From Imperialibacter roseus (GTDB lineage: Bacteria > Bacteroidota > Bacteroidia > Cytophagales > Cyclobacteriaceae), in the NCBI RefSeq assembly GCF_032999765.1, contig NZ_CP136051.1, positions 6,608,501-6,672,500 on the forward strand: DNA of 64,000 bases, in the 5' to 3' direction. Below, in pieces: positions 26,332 to 35,192 of the stretch (its first letter is position 1; each line of letters starts with the position of its first letter). A program made the translations under genes and the position numbers. The notes beneath the pieces were generated by a model that worked only from the letters and a program-made list of their open reading frames with translations, was not told where the DNA came from and did no database searches.

Positions 26332-27351
26332 TTAACCTCTCGCTTTATTCATTACTTCCGCCAGGGTCACCTTGCTGCCACCACGTCGTTTGCTCTCATC
26401 GGCGGCTTCCATAAAGGCGTATATCTCCAGGGTTTCCTCTGGGCTAACCGGTGCTTTTCCTGTTTTGAAGAACTTGATGACCTCCACCAGCAAGGGTCGG
26501 TATCCGTCGTAAGGCCCAACCGGCGCAATGCCATTTTCGCCGAAGACGGTGCCACCATAACCAGTTTTTTCTTTGCGCATCCCTCTGAATGTTCCAATCC
26601 GGTTGTCGTTCCATACACCAACCACCATGTCGGTGTCGGGTGTTTGCGTCCTGGTCACTTCTTTGCAGCCTGCTCCCATCACGGTAAAAAGCGATTCCAC
26701 TCCATGAATACCATACCAGAAAAAGTCGGGATGATGAGGCTCCAAATGTGCCGGACTGTAAGTGTCTGCCCCTTGTACCTTGCCCACGAGCTTCCCTTCT
26801 CTGGCCTCATTGGCGTCCTTCATATAACGAAGTGAGGAGGCAGAGAAGATGGGAACTCCGGCTGCTTCCGCTTCTTTGTAAATGGTGAGGCAATCTTTAA
26901 GCGAGGCTGCCACTGGCTTGTCAACGAACATGGGCTTTTTCGCCTTGATTACTTGCCTGGCCTGCTCAAGGTGAAGCCTCCCATCATTTGTTTCAAGGAG
27001 AATGACGTCGGTTTTTTCGAGTAGCTCTTTGATGGAGCTGGTGATTTCTACGCCCAGCTTTTTCACATCTTCAATGTATCCTGGAATGCGGCTCACACTC
27101 GATTCAATATCGGCGCTGCCATGGGGGTAAGCTGCCACTACCCGGTAACCAGCCAGGTCAGCGGCCACCTCAGGGTCGTTGAGTAGTTTGGTAAAAGCCA
27201 CGCTATGCGAGGTGTCGAGGCCGATAATACCAACCCGCACTGGCTTTGTTTGGTCGGGACTAATGGCTACAGCCTCGTTGGCTAAAATGCCAAAACCAAC
27301 GCCGGCCACGGCTGATTTCTTTAAAAATGTTCTTCTATTGAGGGGTGTCAT
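26332..27351 (-). CDS. Tat-exported Gfo/Idh/MocA-family oxidoreductase
   Basis: 339 residues. The N terminus carries a twin-arginine signal (LNRRTFLKKSA), so the enzyme folds with its NAD(P) cofactor and is exported. The Rossmann motif is unusual (VGIIGLDTSHS instead of GxGxxG). The second family motif is present as MFVDKPVAAS. Such proteins act on sugars or glycosides through redox cycling at C3 or similar positions; substrate unknown. Lies 23 bases after a second member of the family. Confidence 0.85.
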   Translation of the reverse strand: MTPLNRRTFLKKSAVAGVGFGILANEAVAISPDQTKPVRVGIIGLDTSHSVAFTKLLNDPEVAADLAGYRVVAAYPHGSADIESSVSRIPGYIEDVKKLGVEITSSIKELLEKTDVILLETNDGRLHLEQARQVIKAKKPMFVDKPVAASLKDCLTIYKEAEAAGVPIFSASSLRYMKDANEAREGKLVGKVQGADTYSPAHLEPHHPDFFWYGIHGVESLFTVMGAGCKEVTRTQTPDTDMVVGVWNDNRIGTFRGMRKEKTGYGGTVFGENGIAPVGPYDGYRPLLVEVIKFFKTGKAPVSPEETLEIYAFMEAADESKRRGGSKVTLAEVMNKARG

Positions 27352-27374
27352 AAAAAGGAAGTCTTTCGTGAAAG

Positions 27375-28709
27375 TTAAACTTTTGGTTCCCAGCCCGGCT
27401 CATAGCTGCGTTTCCACAGGGCCATGGCTTCATCGTCACCAATCACATTTCCGTTCTCAGGATTGCAGTTCAATGACCGGCCCACCCTTTGGGAAATATT
27501 GCCGAGGTGGCAGAGTAACACACTTTTTCTGGAATCTTTGTAATCTGAAACGGGCGTTTTACCTTCTTTGATGGATTTGTAGAAGTCGGCAATATGATCA
27601 GCATCCAGGTCGAAGCCAGGGCCTGTGGCATCCAATGGCTTGCCTGTGGTTTCGGCACTGGCTCTTTTTATGAGCTTGTCCTGATTGTCATACACCACGT
27701 AGCTGTTGCCGTCAATCACCAAAGTTCCATTTTCTCCATGAAAGGAAACACCGGCGGATTCACCTTCGAGCTTGTGGCCGTTGCAGCTTCTCCCTTCCCA
27801 GGAGATTGTTTTGTTGCCAGCGAAGTCCCACAGTGTCATCTGTGTGTCGGGTGTTTGCCAGTCGTCTTTGTAGGCATACCGGCCGCCTTGTGAGCTAACC
27901 TTTGTTGGAAATTCCACGCCAAGCCCCAGGCGGCACAAATCGACGAAGTGCGTGCCGTTGTTGAGCAGCTCGCCGGTGCCCCAATGCCAGAACCAATGCC
28001 AGTTGTAGTGAATGAGGTTGTCTTTATAGGGCATTCGTGGTGCCGGGCCCTGCCACATGTCGTAGTCGAGGCCGGTGGGAATCGGGGCTACTTTGCCATA
28101 GCCAATAGAAGCACGGGTGTTGGCATACCAGCCTTTGGCCAGGTACACATTGCCAATGATACCGTTTTTGAGCTCTCCAAGTGCTTCAGCCACAAAAGGC
28201 CACGAACGGCGCTGGTTGCCCATTTTCACAACTTTGCCATATTTCATGGAGGCCGAAGCGACCATTTCTCCCTCATAAGGGTTGTGGCTTCCGGGCTTTT
28301 CTACGTAAACATTTTTCCCCGCACTTAGTGCCAGTAGTGAGGCTGGTGCATGCCAGTGGTCGGGCGCTGCGATGACCAGCGCATCCACCCCTTTATCATC
28401 GAGTATTTTGCGAAAATCTTTGACAGCTTTGGGGGCTTTCTTCTGGCCAGCGTTTGCTACGGCCTTCAGCCCATTGGCCATGGCATTGTCGTCCACATCG
28501 CAGATGTAGGCGACTTCTATCTCTGGTGTTTTGGTGAACCCCGTCGCCAGTGCAGAGCCCCTTGAGTTGACACCCATAATGCCAACCACCAGCTTTTCGC
28601 TGGCGGGTGTACTAAAGGCTTTGTAGCCATTACTGCCCAGCAAGCCAATGCCAACACTGGCTGCCGTGGTTTTTTTCAGGAAGTCTCTTCTGTTCTGATT
28701 TGCTGACAT
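27375..28709 (-). CDS. Tat-exported Gfo/Idh/MocA-family oxidoreductase (longer type)
   Basis: 444 residues with a Tat signal (QNRRDFLKKTTA), Rossmann start VVGIMGVNSRGSALA, and the catalytic-loop motif YVEKPGSHNPYEG (EKP). Conserved features of the larger GFO_IDH-like group follow (QRRSWPFVAEAL, WHWFWHWGTGELLNNGTHFVDLCRLGLG). Some members of this export-targeted group act as glycosidases such as N-acetylgalactosaminidase by NAD-dependent redox catalysis. With nagA/nagB beside it, cleavage or oxidation of an amino-sugar glycoside is a reasonable inference, not proved. Confidence 0.87.
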   Translation of the reverse strand: MSANQNRRDFLKKTTAASVGIGLLGSNGYKAFSTPASEKLVVGIMGVNSRGSALATGFTKTPEIEVAYICDVDDNAMANGLKAVANAGQKKAPKAVKDFRKILDDKGVDALVIAAPDHWHAPASLLALSAGKNVYVEKPGSHNPYEGEMVASASMKYGKVVKMGNQRRSWPFVAEALGELKNGIIGNVYLAKGWYANTRASIGYGKVAPIPTGLDYDMWQGPAPRMPYKDNLIHYNWHWFWHWGTGELLNNGTHFVDLCRLGLGVEFPTKVSSQGGRYAYKDDWQTPDTQMTLWDFAGNKTISWEGRSCNGHKLEGESAGVSFHGENGTLVIDGNSYVVYDNQDKLIKRASAETTGKPLDATGPGFDLDADHIADFYKSIKEGKTPVSDYKDSRKSVLLCHLGNISQRVGRSLNCNPENGNVIGDDEAMALWKRSYEPGWEPKV

Positions 28710-28801
28710 AATATTGTAGTATTAGTAGATGTCAACAATATACTGAAAAGGTCATCCAAAATCATGGCCGTTTATCAAGCAGTTGACCATGCAAAGCAGG
28801 C

Positions 28802-30217
28802 TTAGGTGCCCTTTTGTTTTACTTCATAGCCCTTCCATCCATAATAGAACAGGTAGATGTAACAAACGACAGGAAGCAGGAAGGACATTTGTATGCCAAA
28901 CTCATCGGCCAAAAGCCCTTGAACCGGTGGCACCACAGCGCCACCCAGCACTGCCATTACAAGCAGCGAAGAGCCCTGACTGGTGTATCGACCTAAGTCT
29001 TTGATGGCAAGAGTAAAGATATTCGACCACATGATAGAGTTGAAAAGGCCAATGAAGAGAAGTACCCACATTGAAATGGCACCGTTCATGAACACAGCAA
29101 TCAGCAGCAACACAATCGCTGACAAAGAGAAAGCAGCCAGCACTTTGTTAGGATGTGCACCGAAGATCATGAAGATAACATAGTTCAGTGCCAGGCCAAT
29201 TAGATAGGGTAACGAGTCCATGAAGTCGACCCCAGCGATGAGTGAAACAATGGCGTAGCCGGCAACACCTAACGCAAACATGCCCACTAGTTTCTTACCG
29301 GCCGTAGATTTGTCGCTCATCATAATAGCCCCCATGAAGCGACCAATCATGGCCCCGCCCCAATAGAAGGAAAGCAATTTGCTGGCAGCCCCTTCTTCCA
29401 GCCCAGTAATGTTTTCAAGCCCCATAAAGTTGATGAGCAGACTACCAATAGCTACCTCAGCACCCACATAGGCAAAAATGGCAAAGATGCCTCCTCTCAA
29501 ATGACTGAAGCCAAGTACTTTTGCTCCCTTTTCGATCACATCTTCATTGGCAAATTTTGGCAGTTTGATAAAGAAGATAACCACAGCCAGGAGCCAGAAA
29601 AGACTGGCCAATACGATGTAAGGAATTTTCACTGCCACTTCACCTGCAGAGGCATCGGTTACAAAGTACTGAAAGATGAAGAAGCCCCCAATGACCGGCG
29701 CAATGGTTGTTCCGAATGAGTTGAACCCTTGTGCCAGGTTTAGGCGGCTGCTGGCGGATTCTGGCCTGCCAAGCAAGGCGACATATGGGTTGGCGGCAAT
29801 TTGCAGCATAGTGAGGCCCAAACCCAGACAAAATAAGGCGCCGAGGAATAAACCGTACTGTAGAAATATGGCTGCCGGATAGAAAAGAAAACAGCCAGCA
29901 CCAGCCACAACCAGCCCGATAATGATTCCATTTTTATATCCAATGCGGTTGATAGGGTCGCCAAATCGCACCGAAAACAGAAAGTAAAACAAAGCTCCGA
30001 GAAAGTAGGCGCCGAAGAAGGCAAACTGCACAAGTGTTGCCTGGAAGATGGTGAGTGTGAATACCCCCCGCAGATAAGGAATCAGGATATCATTAAGGCA
30101 GGTGATAAAACCCCACATGAAGAATAGTGAGAAGAGCGAAATTTGAGCCTGAAGCTGGCCGCCGGAGGGTGCTCCCTGAGATGTGCCTGAAGTAGAATTT
30201 ACGGAGATTGAAGCCAC
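28802..30217 (-). CDS. Sugar:H+ symporter of the FucP/GluP/NagP MFS family
   Basis: 471 residues, 12 membrane helices. Family features: SLFFMWGFITCLNDILIPYL at the N terminus, QFAFFGAYFLGALFYF, NPYVALLGRPESASSRLNLAQGFNSFGTTIAPVIGG, and FMGAIMMS. The NPYV and QGFN segments are typical of FucP-like carriers. In an operon with nagA and nagB, N-acetylglucosamine (NagP-like) is the most likely substrate. The start is GTG, with no ATG nearby. First gene of the operon. Confidence 0.87.
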   Translation of the reverse strand: MASISVNSTSGTSQGAPSGGQLQAQISLFSLFFMWGFITCLNDILIPYLRGVFTLTIFQATLVQFAFFGAYFLGALFYFLFSVRFGDPINRIGYKNGIIIGLVVAGAGCFLFYPAAIFLQYGLFLGALFCLGLGLTMLQIAANPYVALLGRPESASSRLNLAQGFNSFGTTIAPVIGGFFIFQYFVTDASAGEVAVKIPYIVLASLFWLLAVVIFFIKLPKFANEDVIEKGAKVLGFSHLRGGIFAIFAYVGAEVAIGSLLINFMGLENITGLEEGAASKLLSFYWGGAMIGRFMGAIMMSDKSTAGKKLVGMFALGVAGYAIVSLIAGVDFMDSLPYLIGLALNYVIFMIFGAHPNKVLAAFSLSAIVLLLIAVFMNGAISMWVLLFIGLFNSIMWSNIFTLAIKDLGRYTSQGSSLLVMAVLGGAVVPPVQGLLADEFGIQMSFLLPVVCYIYLFYYGWKGYEVKQKGT

Positions 30218-30230
30218 TATGGTAGTTTGT

Positions 30231-30243
30231 TAGGTGTTGCAAA
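30231..30243 (-). promoter_or_regulatory. 13-base motif TTTGCAACACCTA shared with the second sugar operon
   Basis: On the minus strand this lies 14 bases upstream of the first gene of the amino-sugar operon. The preceding bases give CACTTTTG, one mismatch from a -7 element. The identical 13-mer occurs upstream of the sugar operon at 51061-51073 in the same orientation relative to its genes. It may be a shared operator or a shared start region. Confidence 0.4.
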
Positions 30244-30408
30244 AGTGGGCTAATATACTGTTTTGCTTAGAAGTTTATCTAATGTAGGCGAGCGGAAATT
30301 AAAACACGATTGGAGAAGACATCATATCGGGGCATTTGTCGTTCGTTTACTTTTAAAATTGATATTTTTTAGATAAATTATACAATCCATTCATCACCTT
30401 GAACCATC

Positions 30409-33000
30409 TTGATCCGATCTAAATATCTTGCTGTTGTAGGTCTACTGGTGCAAAGTTTCATTGTCCAGGCAATTGTTGCTCCCAACGACTTGAGAAGGGA
30501 TTTGATTGAAAAGCTAAGGATTGAAACTGATAATCGAAAGAAGGTCGATTTGATGAATGAGATTTCCTATAGTTACTTTGACTCCAACGACACAATCGCA
30601 AACTCCTACGCAGATAGTGCAGCCCGTCTCAGTAAAAAAATAGGGTATCAGGCAGGTTTAAAGTATGCTGTTCTTTTGCAGGGCATTGGGTTTTACGGTC
30701 GGGCTATTTACGATTCAGCGTTTTTTAAATTCAGAGAGTCGCAGGAAATTGAAGATGAGAGCAGCCTTGAAATGGATCTCTACGCCTCGGCGCTGATTGG
30801 AGAGTGCCTTACAGTATTGGCGAAATATGATTCAGCTGAAATTGTATTTGACAAAATGCTGGCGAAAGCGAAAACCACCAATTCACATTGGCTACCCAGG
30901 GCCTACCTTGGCTTTGCCAGGATATCGTTAAGAAAATGGGAGAACAATAGGGCGTTACTTTTCCTCGACAGTGCCAGGTCGTTGATTCCTGATTCCACAC
31001 AGGACTTCAGAAATATGGAATTGCTGACATTGTATGGCGAGGCCCAAAGCAACCTCCTCAAGTTAGACGAGTCGCATCAGGCGTTTGAGCAAATGTGCTC
31101 GATTGCTGAATCTTTCAACGACAACTACTTCAGAATTAAGTGCATGCTTCGGCAAGCGGATTTTTTTTATGACAGAGGGAATTACCCTGAGGCTCTTGAG
31201 AATATCAGGGATGCGTTGGAAATCACCAAGGTTTACAACTATCCTGCGCAGCAGGTGCAAATTTTGTATCAGGCTGGAATGATCTATTTTCAGTTAACTG
31301 ACTTTGATCTTGCACTTGATTATTATTTCAAGGCCCTCGCCCTTAGCGAGTCAATTGGCTTGGACGCTGAAACAGCCAATATTCTGATCGGAATCGCCTG
31401 GGTGTTTAAAGAAGAGCGAAAATTGGATTTGGCGCTTGATTTTGCAGGACGCTCGATGGAGATAAATGAGAGAATCGGCAGCAAATACGGTGTCGCTTAT
31501 GTTCATAACACGCAGGGCCTTATCTATTTTCTGCAGAAGAAGTTCCCGCAAGCTATCGGGCAGTTCAGGCTGGCTTTGGCGCTGCGAACGGAAATCAACT
31601 ACGCAAGGGGGATTGTGGCAACTCTTTATAACGAGGCACTTGTGTTTGAAGAGTTGGGAGAAAACGAAAGGGCGCTGAAGCAACTATTGCAAGCGATCGA
31701 ACTTGTCACTCCCTTGAACAATGCTTTGAGTTTCTCCAACTACTATCAGCAAATTGCCAAGCTATTGATAAAATTGGGCCGTTTTGATGAGGCTGAGAAT
31801 TTTCTTGAAAAGGCGACCAGAATGGGTGACAGATCAGCCTCCAGGTTGTCGCTAAGAGCCAGCTATCTTTTGTATTCGCAGCTGCATGAAGCAAAAGGGG
31901 ACTTCAAGTCGGCTTTGACTTATAGGAAGCAATATGAAGTACTTACTGACAGCATCTTCTCAGACAAAAGTTCGGCGAAGATTGCCGTATTGCAGGCAAC
32001 GTATAACCTAAAACAGAAAGAAAACGAGATTGCGGCATTGAAAAATCAACGGCAAATGCACGAGGATTTACTGCTCCTGCAAAATGCCGAAATACGAGAC
32101 CAGAAATTACAGATTTACGTCGCTGTCTTTTTTCTGGCAATCGTCTCCGTGTTTGTGGCGATAATGATACACTTGTATCGAAAGCTGAGTCACGTGCAAA
32201 AGAGCCTGGCGCTGGCCAACAGCCAACTGAAAGAGGCAAACCTCACGGTGTTGGAGGCAAATAATACCCTGGAGCGAAAAGTGAATGATCGCACAAGTCA
32301 GCTCAGGGCAGCCTATGCCGAATTAGATACTTTTTTCTACAGGTCATCACACGACTTTAGAAGGCCGCTCACAACGCTGATGGGCCTGGCCGATGTTGCC
32401 AAAATTACTGTCAAAGACGAGCAAGCCATCGAATTGTTCAAAATGGTGAGGGTGACTGCCGAGAACCTGGACAAGATGCTGTATAAGTTGCAGTCCATAT
32501 CTGACATAGGAGCTATGGAGTTGTCCTATAAAAATGTGATTGTGCGGGATCTTGTTGAAAACTGCCTCGAAAAACATGCGCAAGAAATAGAGGATTTGGG
32601 TGTTGATGTCATCCTGAATGTTCAGGTGGAAGGGGCTATTACCACGTATCCCGTACTTGTTTCAATCATTATGGACAACCTTATTGAGAATGCCTTGAAT
32701 TTCTCCAGCAGATCGGAACCATATGTAAAAGTCAATGCTTACCTGAAGGGAGACAGCCTGGTGATTGAAGTGGAAGACAATGGCCATGGAATTCCCGACG
32801 ACCATAAAATGAACATTTTTGCTATGTATTTCAAAGCGACTGAGAAGTCGAAAGGGAATGGCCTTGGCCTCTATATCGTTTCGAAGGCCGCTGAAAAGCT
32901 GTCTGCCACGGTGCGTGTAGAAACAGCTTATGACAAAGGGAGCAGGTTTATCGTCGAAATTCCGGACTGTGTGGACTCCGGGCAGGCAGTGTCAGCTTGA
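30409..33000 (+). CDS. TPR-containing hybrid-membrane sensor histidine kinase
   Basis: 863 residues: signal peptide (first 24 or so), a long periplasmic region of tetratricopeptide repeats (about 60-520; for example DLALDYYFKALALSESIGLDAETANILIGIAWV), one membrane helix (about 563-583), and a coiled coil (LKEANLTVLEANNTLERKV). Then come a HisKA domain with phospho-His648 in SSHDFRRPL and a HATPase domain (MDNLIENALNF, VEDNGHGIP, GNGLGLYIVSKAA). No receiver domain and no partner regulator gene lies next to it. Start is a TTG, as a TGA is in frame just upstream and the next ATG would remove the signal peptide. Confidence 0.87.
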   Translation: MIRSKYLAVVGLLVQSFIVQAIVAPNDLRRDLIEKLRIETDNRKKVDLMNEISYSYFDSNDTIANSYADSAARLSKKIGYQAGLKYAVLLQGIGFYGRAIYDSAFFKFRESQEIEDESSLEMDLYASALIGECLTVLAKYDSAEIVFDKMLAKAKTTNSHWLPRAYLGFARISLRKWENNRALLFLDSARSLIPDSTQDFRNMELLTLYGEAQSNLLKLDESHQAFEQMCSIAESFNDNYFRIKCMLRQADFFYDRGNYPEALENIRDALEITKVYNYPAQQVQILYQAGMIYFQLTDFDLALDYYFKALALSESIGLDAETANILIGIAWVFKEERKLDLALDFAGRSMEINERIGSKYGVAYVHNTQGLIYFLQKKFPQAIGQFRLALALRTEINYARGIVATLYNEALVFEELGENERALKQLLQAIELVTPLNNALSFSNYYQQIAKLLIKLGRFDEAENFLEKATRMGDRSASRLSLRASYLLYSQLHEAKGDFKSALTYRKQYEVLTDSIFSDKSSAKIAVLQATYNLKQKENEIAALKNQRQMHEDLLLLQNAEIRDQKLQIYVAVFFLAIVSVFVAIMIHLYRKLSHVQKSLALANSQLKEANLTVLEANNTLERKVNDRTSQLRAAYAELDTFFYRSSHDFRRPLTTLMGLADVAKITVKDEQAIELFKMVRVTAENLDKMLYKLQSISDIGAMELSYKNVIVRDLVENCLEKHAQEIEDLGVDVILNVQVEGAITTYPVLVSIIMDNLIENALNFSSRSEPYVKVNAYLKGDSLVIEVEDNGHGIPDDHKMNIFAMYFKATEKSKGNGLGLYIVSKAAEKLSATVRVETAYDKGSRFIVEIPDCVDSGQAVSA

Positions 33001-33052
33001 ATGATCTGATGGCCCATGTTGCGTGGCGGCCTGTCGCAGCAATACACTACTT

Positions 33053-33085
33053 TTTTGATCTATAGGCAAATAGTAATTACCTTTC
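33053..33085 (+). promoter_or_regulatory. Promoter before the four-helix membrane protein gene
   Basis: TTTTG at 33053-33057 and TACCTTTC at 33078-33085 are separated by 20 bases, close to the Bacteroidota consensus (last base C instead of G). The ATG follows 18 bases later. Confidence 0.5.
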
Positions 33086-33103
33086 CGCCAAATAACTCGA
33101 ATA

Positions 33104-33556
33104 ATGTACGAAATACTTCTTTTTACTCACTCCTGGCTTCGTTGGGTCACCCTTATTCTTTTTGCTGTCGTGCTTTTTAAATCCCTTGGCGGAATGAATG
33201 GAGGCAAGGAATACTTAAAAAAGGACAAGACACTGACGACCTCCTTGATAGGAACGCTTCACCTTCAGCTGTTGATTGGGTTGCTGCTTTATTTCGTATA
33301 TAGCCCCATCACTACTACAGCAATGGATAATATGAAGATCGCCATGAAAGTGGGTGCTGTGAGATATTGGGCTGTTGAACATATCTCAATAATGATAGTG
33401 GCCGTGATCGTCGCCCAAATTGGAAGTATCCGGGTGAAGAAAACTTCTGTTGATAAGAAGAAATTCAAGCTTCAGGCAATATTTTTCGGCATCGCATTGA
33501 TACTGATTCTTTCAAGAATCCCCTGGTCAGAATCAGCTCGGTTGTTCAGGTTCTAA
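33104..33556 (+). CDS. Four-helix inner-membrane protein, cytochrome-b-like, unknown function
   Basis: 150 residues with four predicted membrane helices (about 5-26, 45-65, 87-108, 122-140). Histidines lie in or at the helices (LLFTHSWLRW, IGTLHLQLLIG, AVEHISIMI), spaced as in small cytochrome-b-like proteins conserved in Bacteroidota, so heme binding is possible. Followed after 44 bases by the D-aminoacylase gene on the same strand; a functional link is not evident. Confidence 0.7.
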   Translation: MYEILLFTHSWLRWVTLILFAVVLFKSLGGMNGGKEYLKKDKTLTTSLIGTLHLQLLIGLLLYFVYSPITTTAMDNMKIAMKVGAVRYWAVEHISIMIVAVIVAQIGSIRVKKTSVDKKKFKLQAIFFGIALILILSRIPWSESARLFRF

Positions 33557-33600
33557 GCTTGGGTTCCACTTCCTTTGATGAAACTCGAATGTTATAAGAA

Positions 33601-35145
33601 ATGAAGTTTAAAGGAGCGTTGCTGATTTTGTTTGCATGCGCTGTATTGCATTCGTGTACCACCAGAAGCTCATTGCCCGAAAATCTTCAGGCACTTCAGA
33701 AATTTGACGTCATTATAAAAAATGGTTTGGTGGTGGACGGTTCAGGCAAGCCCGGGTATCCAGCGTCAATCATCATTCAGGCCGACACAATTGCTTTTAT
33801 TGGTCAGCTGGACTCCACCAAACCTGCCACGCTTGAGATAGATGCCAACGGTAAGGTGGTTACGCCTGGCTTTATCGATGCTCACGCACATGGCGACCCC
33901 ATCAAAACACCTCAGTTTTACAACTTTGTTGCCCAGGGGGTTACTACCATTTGCCTGGGGCAGGATGGGTCAAGTGATTCCGAGGGTGAGTTTGGCGCAT
34001 GGCAGGCTTCTGTCGATAGCGTTGGGCCGGCACTTAATATTGCTCCGTTCACTGGTCATGGTTCATTGCGAATGGCGATAGAAACACCGTTTGACGAGGT
34101 GATAAGTGAGGCGGACATGGCGATGATGGCTACTGAACTGGATCATCAGCTTCAATTGGGTAGCTTCGGCCTGACCATGGGGCTGGAGTATGTGCCAGGC
34201 AGATACTCAGGAGAAAAGGAATTGCAGGCGCTGGCAAAAATAGTGGGCAGCTACCAGGGTGTGTTAATGGCACACATTCGCAACGAAGACAACGACAAGC
34301 TGGAAGCCTCCTTAGATGAGTTTCTTAGTCTGGGCCAATGGGCTCCTGTGCACGTGTCCCACCTCAAGTCTGTATACGGCGAGGGGGCCAAGAGAGCCCT
34401 GGAAATTACTTCCATTCTTGCGAAGTATGAATCGCTTGGCTACAGGGTAAGCGCTGATGTCTATCCCTACATGGCCAGCTTCACAGGCATCGGTATTGTG
34501 TTCCCCGACTGGGCTATTCCTCCGGCCAATTTCAACAAGGTTAAAAAGACGAGAAGGGGTGAATTGGAGGAGTTTCTGCGAAATAAGATTGCTCAAAGAA
34601 ATGGGCCGGCTGCGACCCTCTTCGGCACAGCTCCCTATGCAGGAAAAACGCTGGCCGACCTTGAAAAAGAGCTCGACAAACCGTTTGAAGACATACTGAT
34701 TGATGATATTGGGCCGAGGGGAGCAAGTGCGGCTTATTTTGTGATGAACGATTCGCTCCAGGTGGCTTTGATGAAAAGCGACTATGTGGTGGTGTCGTCC
34801 GACGGCAGCCCTGGCATGAGACACCCGAGAGGCTATGGCAGCTTTGGTAAAATGATTGAGACTTACACTGTGAAAGGTGATTATTTTACGCTTGAACAAA
34901 TCGTTCATAAAATGAGCGGACAAACCGCTGAAGTTATCGGGCTGAAAGACAGAGGGCTACTGAAGGTGGGCTACAAAGCTGACGTCGCAATTTTCGATCC
35001 GGCTAACGTCAAGGTAAAGGCCGACTTCCAGCATCCGCACCACCTCACTGAGGGTGTCGATTTTGTTTTGGTCAATGGTAAGCTGGCGAGAAGCAATGGA
35101 GAGTTTGCGGAAGAACGAACCGGAAAACTACTAAGGAGGGAGTAG
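33601..35145 (+). CDS. N-acyl-D-amino-acid deacylase (D-aminoacylase) lipoprotein
   Basis: 514 residues with a lipoprotein signal (CAVLHSC). Amidohydrolase features: FDVIIKNGLVVDGSGKPG, GFIDAHAHGD (metal His pair), GQDGSSDSEGEFG, GLEYVPGRYS, MAHIRNEDN, VHVSHLKSVYG, SSDGSPGMRHPRGYGSF and the C-terminal KADVAIFDP. These match D-aminoacylases that release D-amino acids from N-acyl forms. Being exported, it may act on peptidoglycan-derived or environmental compounds. Confidence 0.85.
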   Translation: MKFKGALLILFACAVLHSCTTRSSLPENLQALQKFDVIIKNGLVVDGSGKPGYPASIIIQADTIAFIGQLDSTKPATLEIDANGKVVTPGFIDAHAHGDPIKTPQFYNFVAQGVTTICLGQDGSSDSEGEFGAWQASVDSVGPALNIAPFTGHGSLRMAIETPFDEVISEADMAMMATELDHQLQLGSFGLTMGLEYVPGRYSGEKELQALAKIVGSYQGVLMAHIRNEDNDKLEASLDEFLSLGQWAPVHVSHLKSVYGEGAKRALEITSILAKYESLGYRVSADVYPYMASFTGIGIVFPDWAIPPANFNKVKKTRRGELEEFLRNKIAQRNGPAATLFGTAPYAGKTLADLEKELDKPFEDILIDDIGPRGASAAYFVMNDSLQVALMKSDYVVVSSDGSPGMRHPRGYGSFGKMIETYTVKGDYFTLEQIVHKMSGQTAEVIGLKDRGLLKVGYKADVAIFDPANVKVKADFQHPHHLTEGVDFVLVNGKLARSNGEFAEERTGKLLRRE

Positions 35146-35192
35146 CCGGAAAAGCTGTTCACTGGCTTTGCCTGAGAGTGGTTTCGTCGCTA

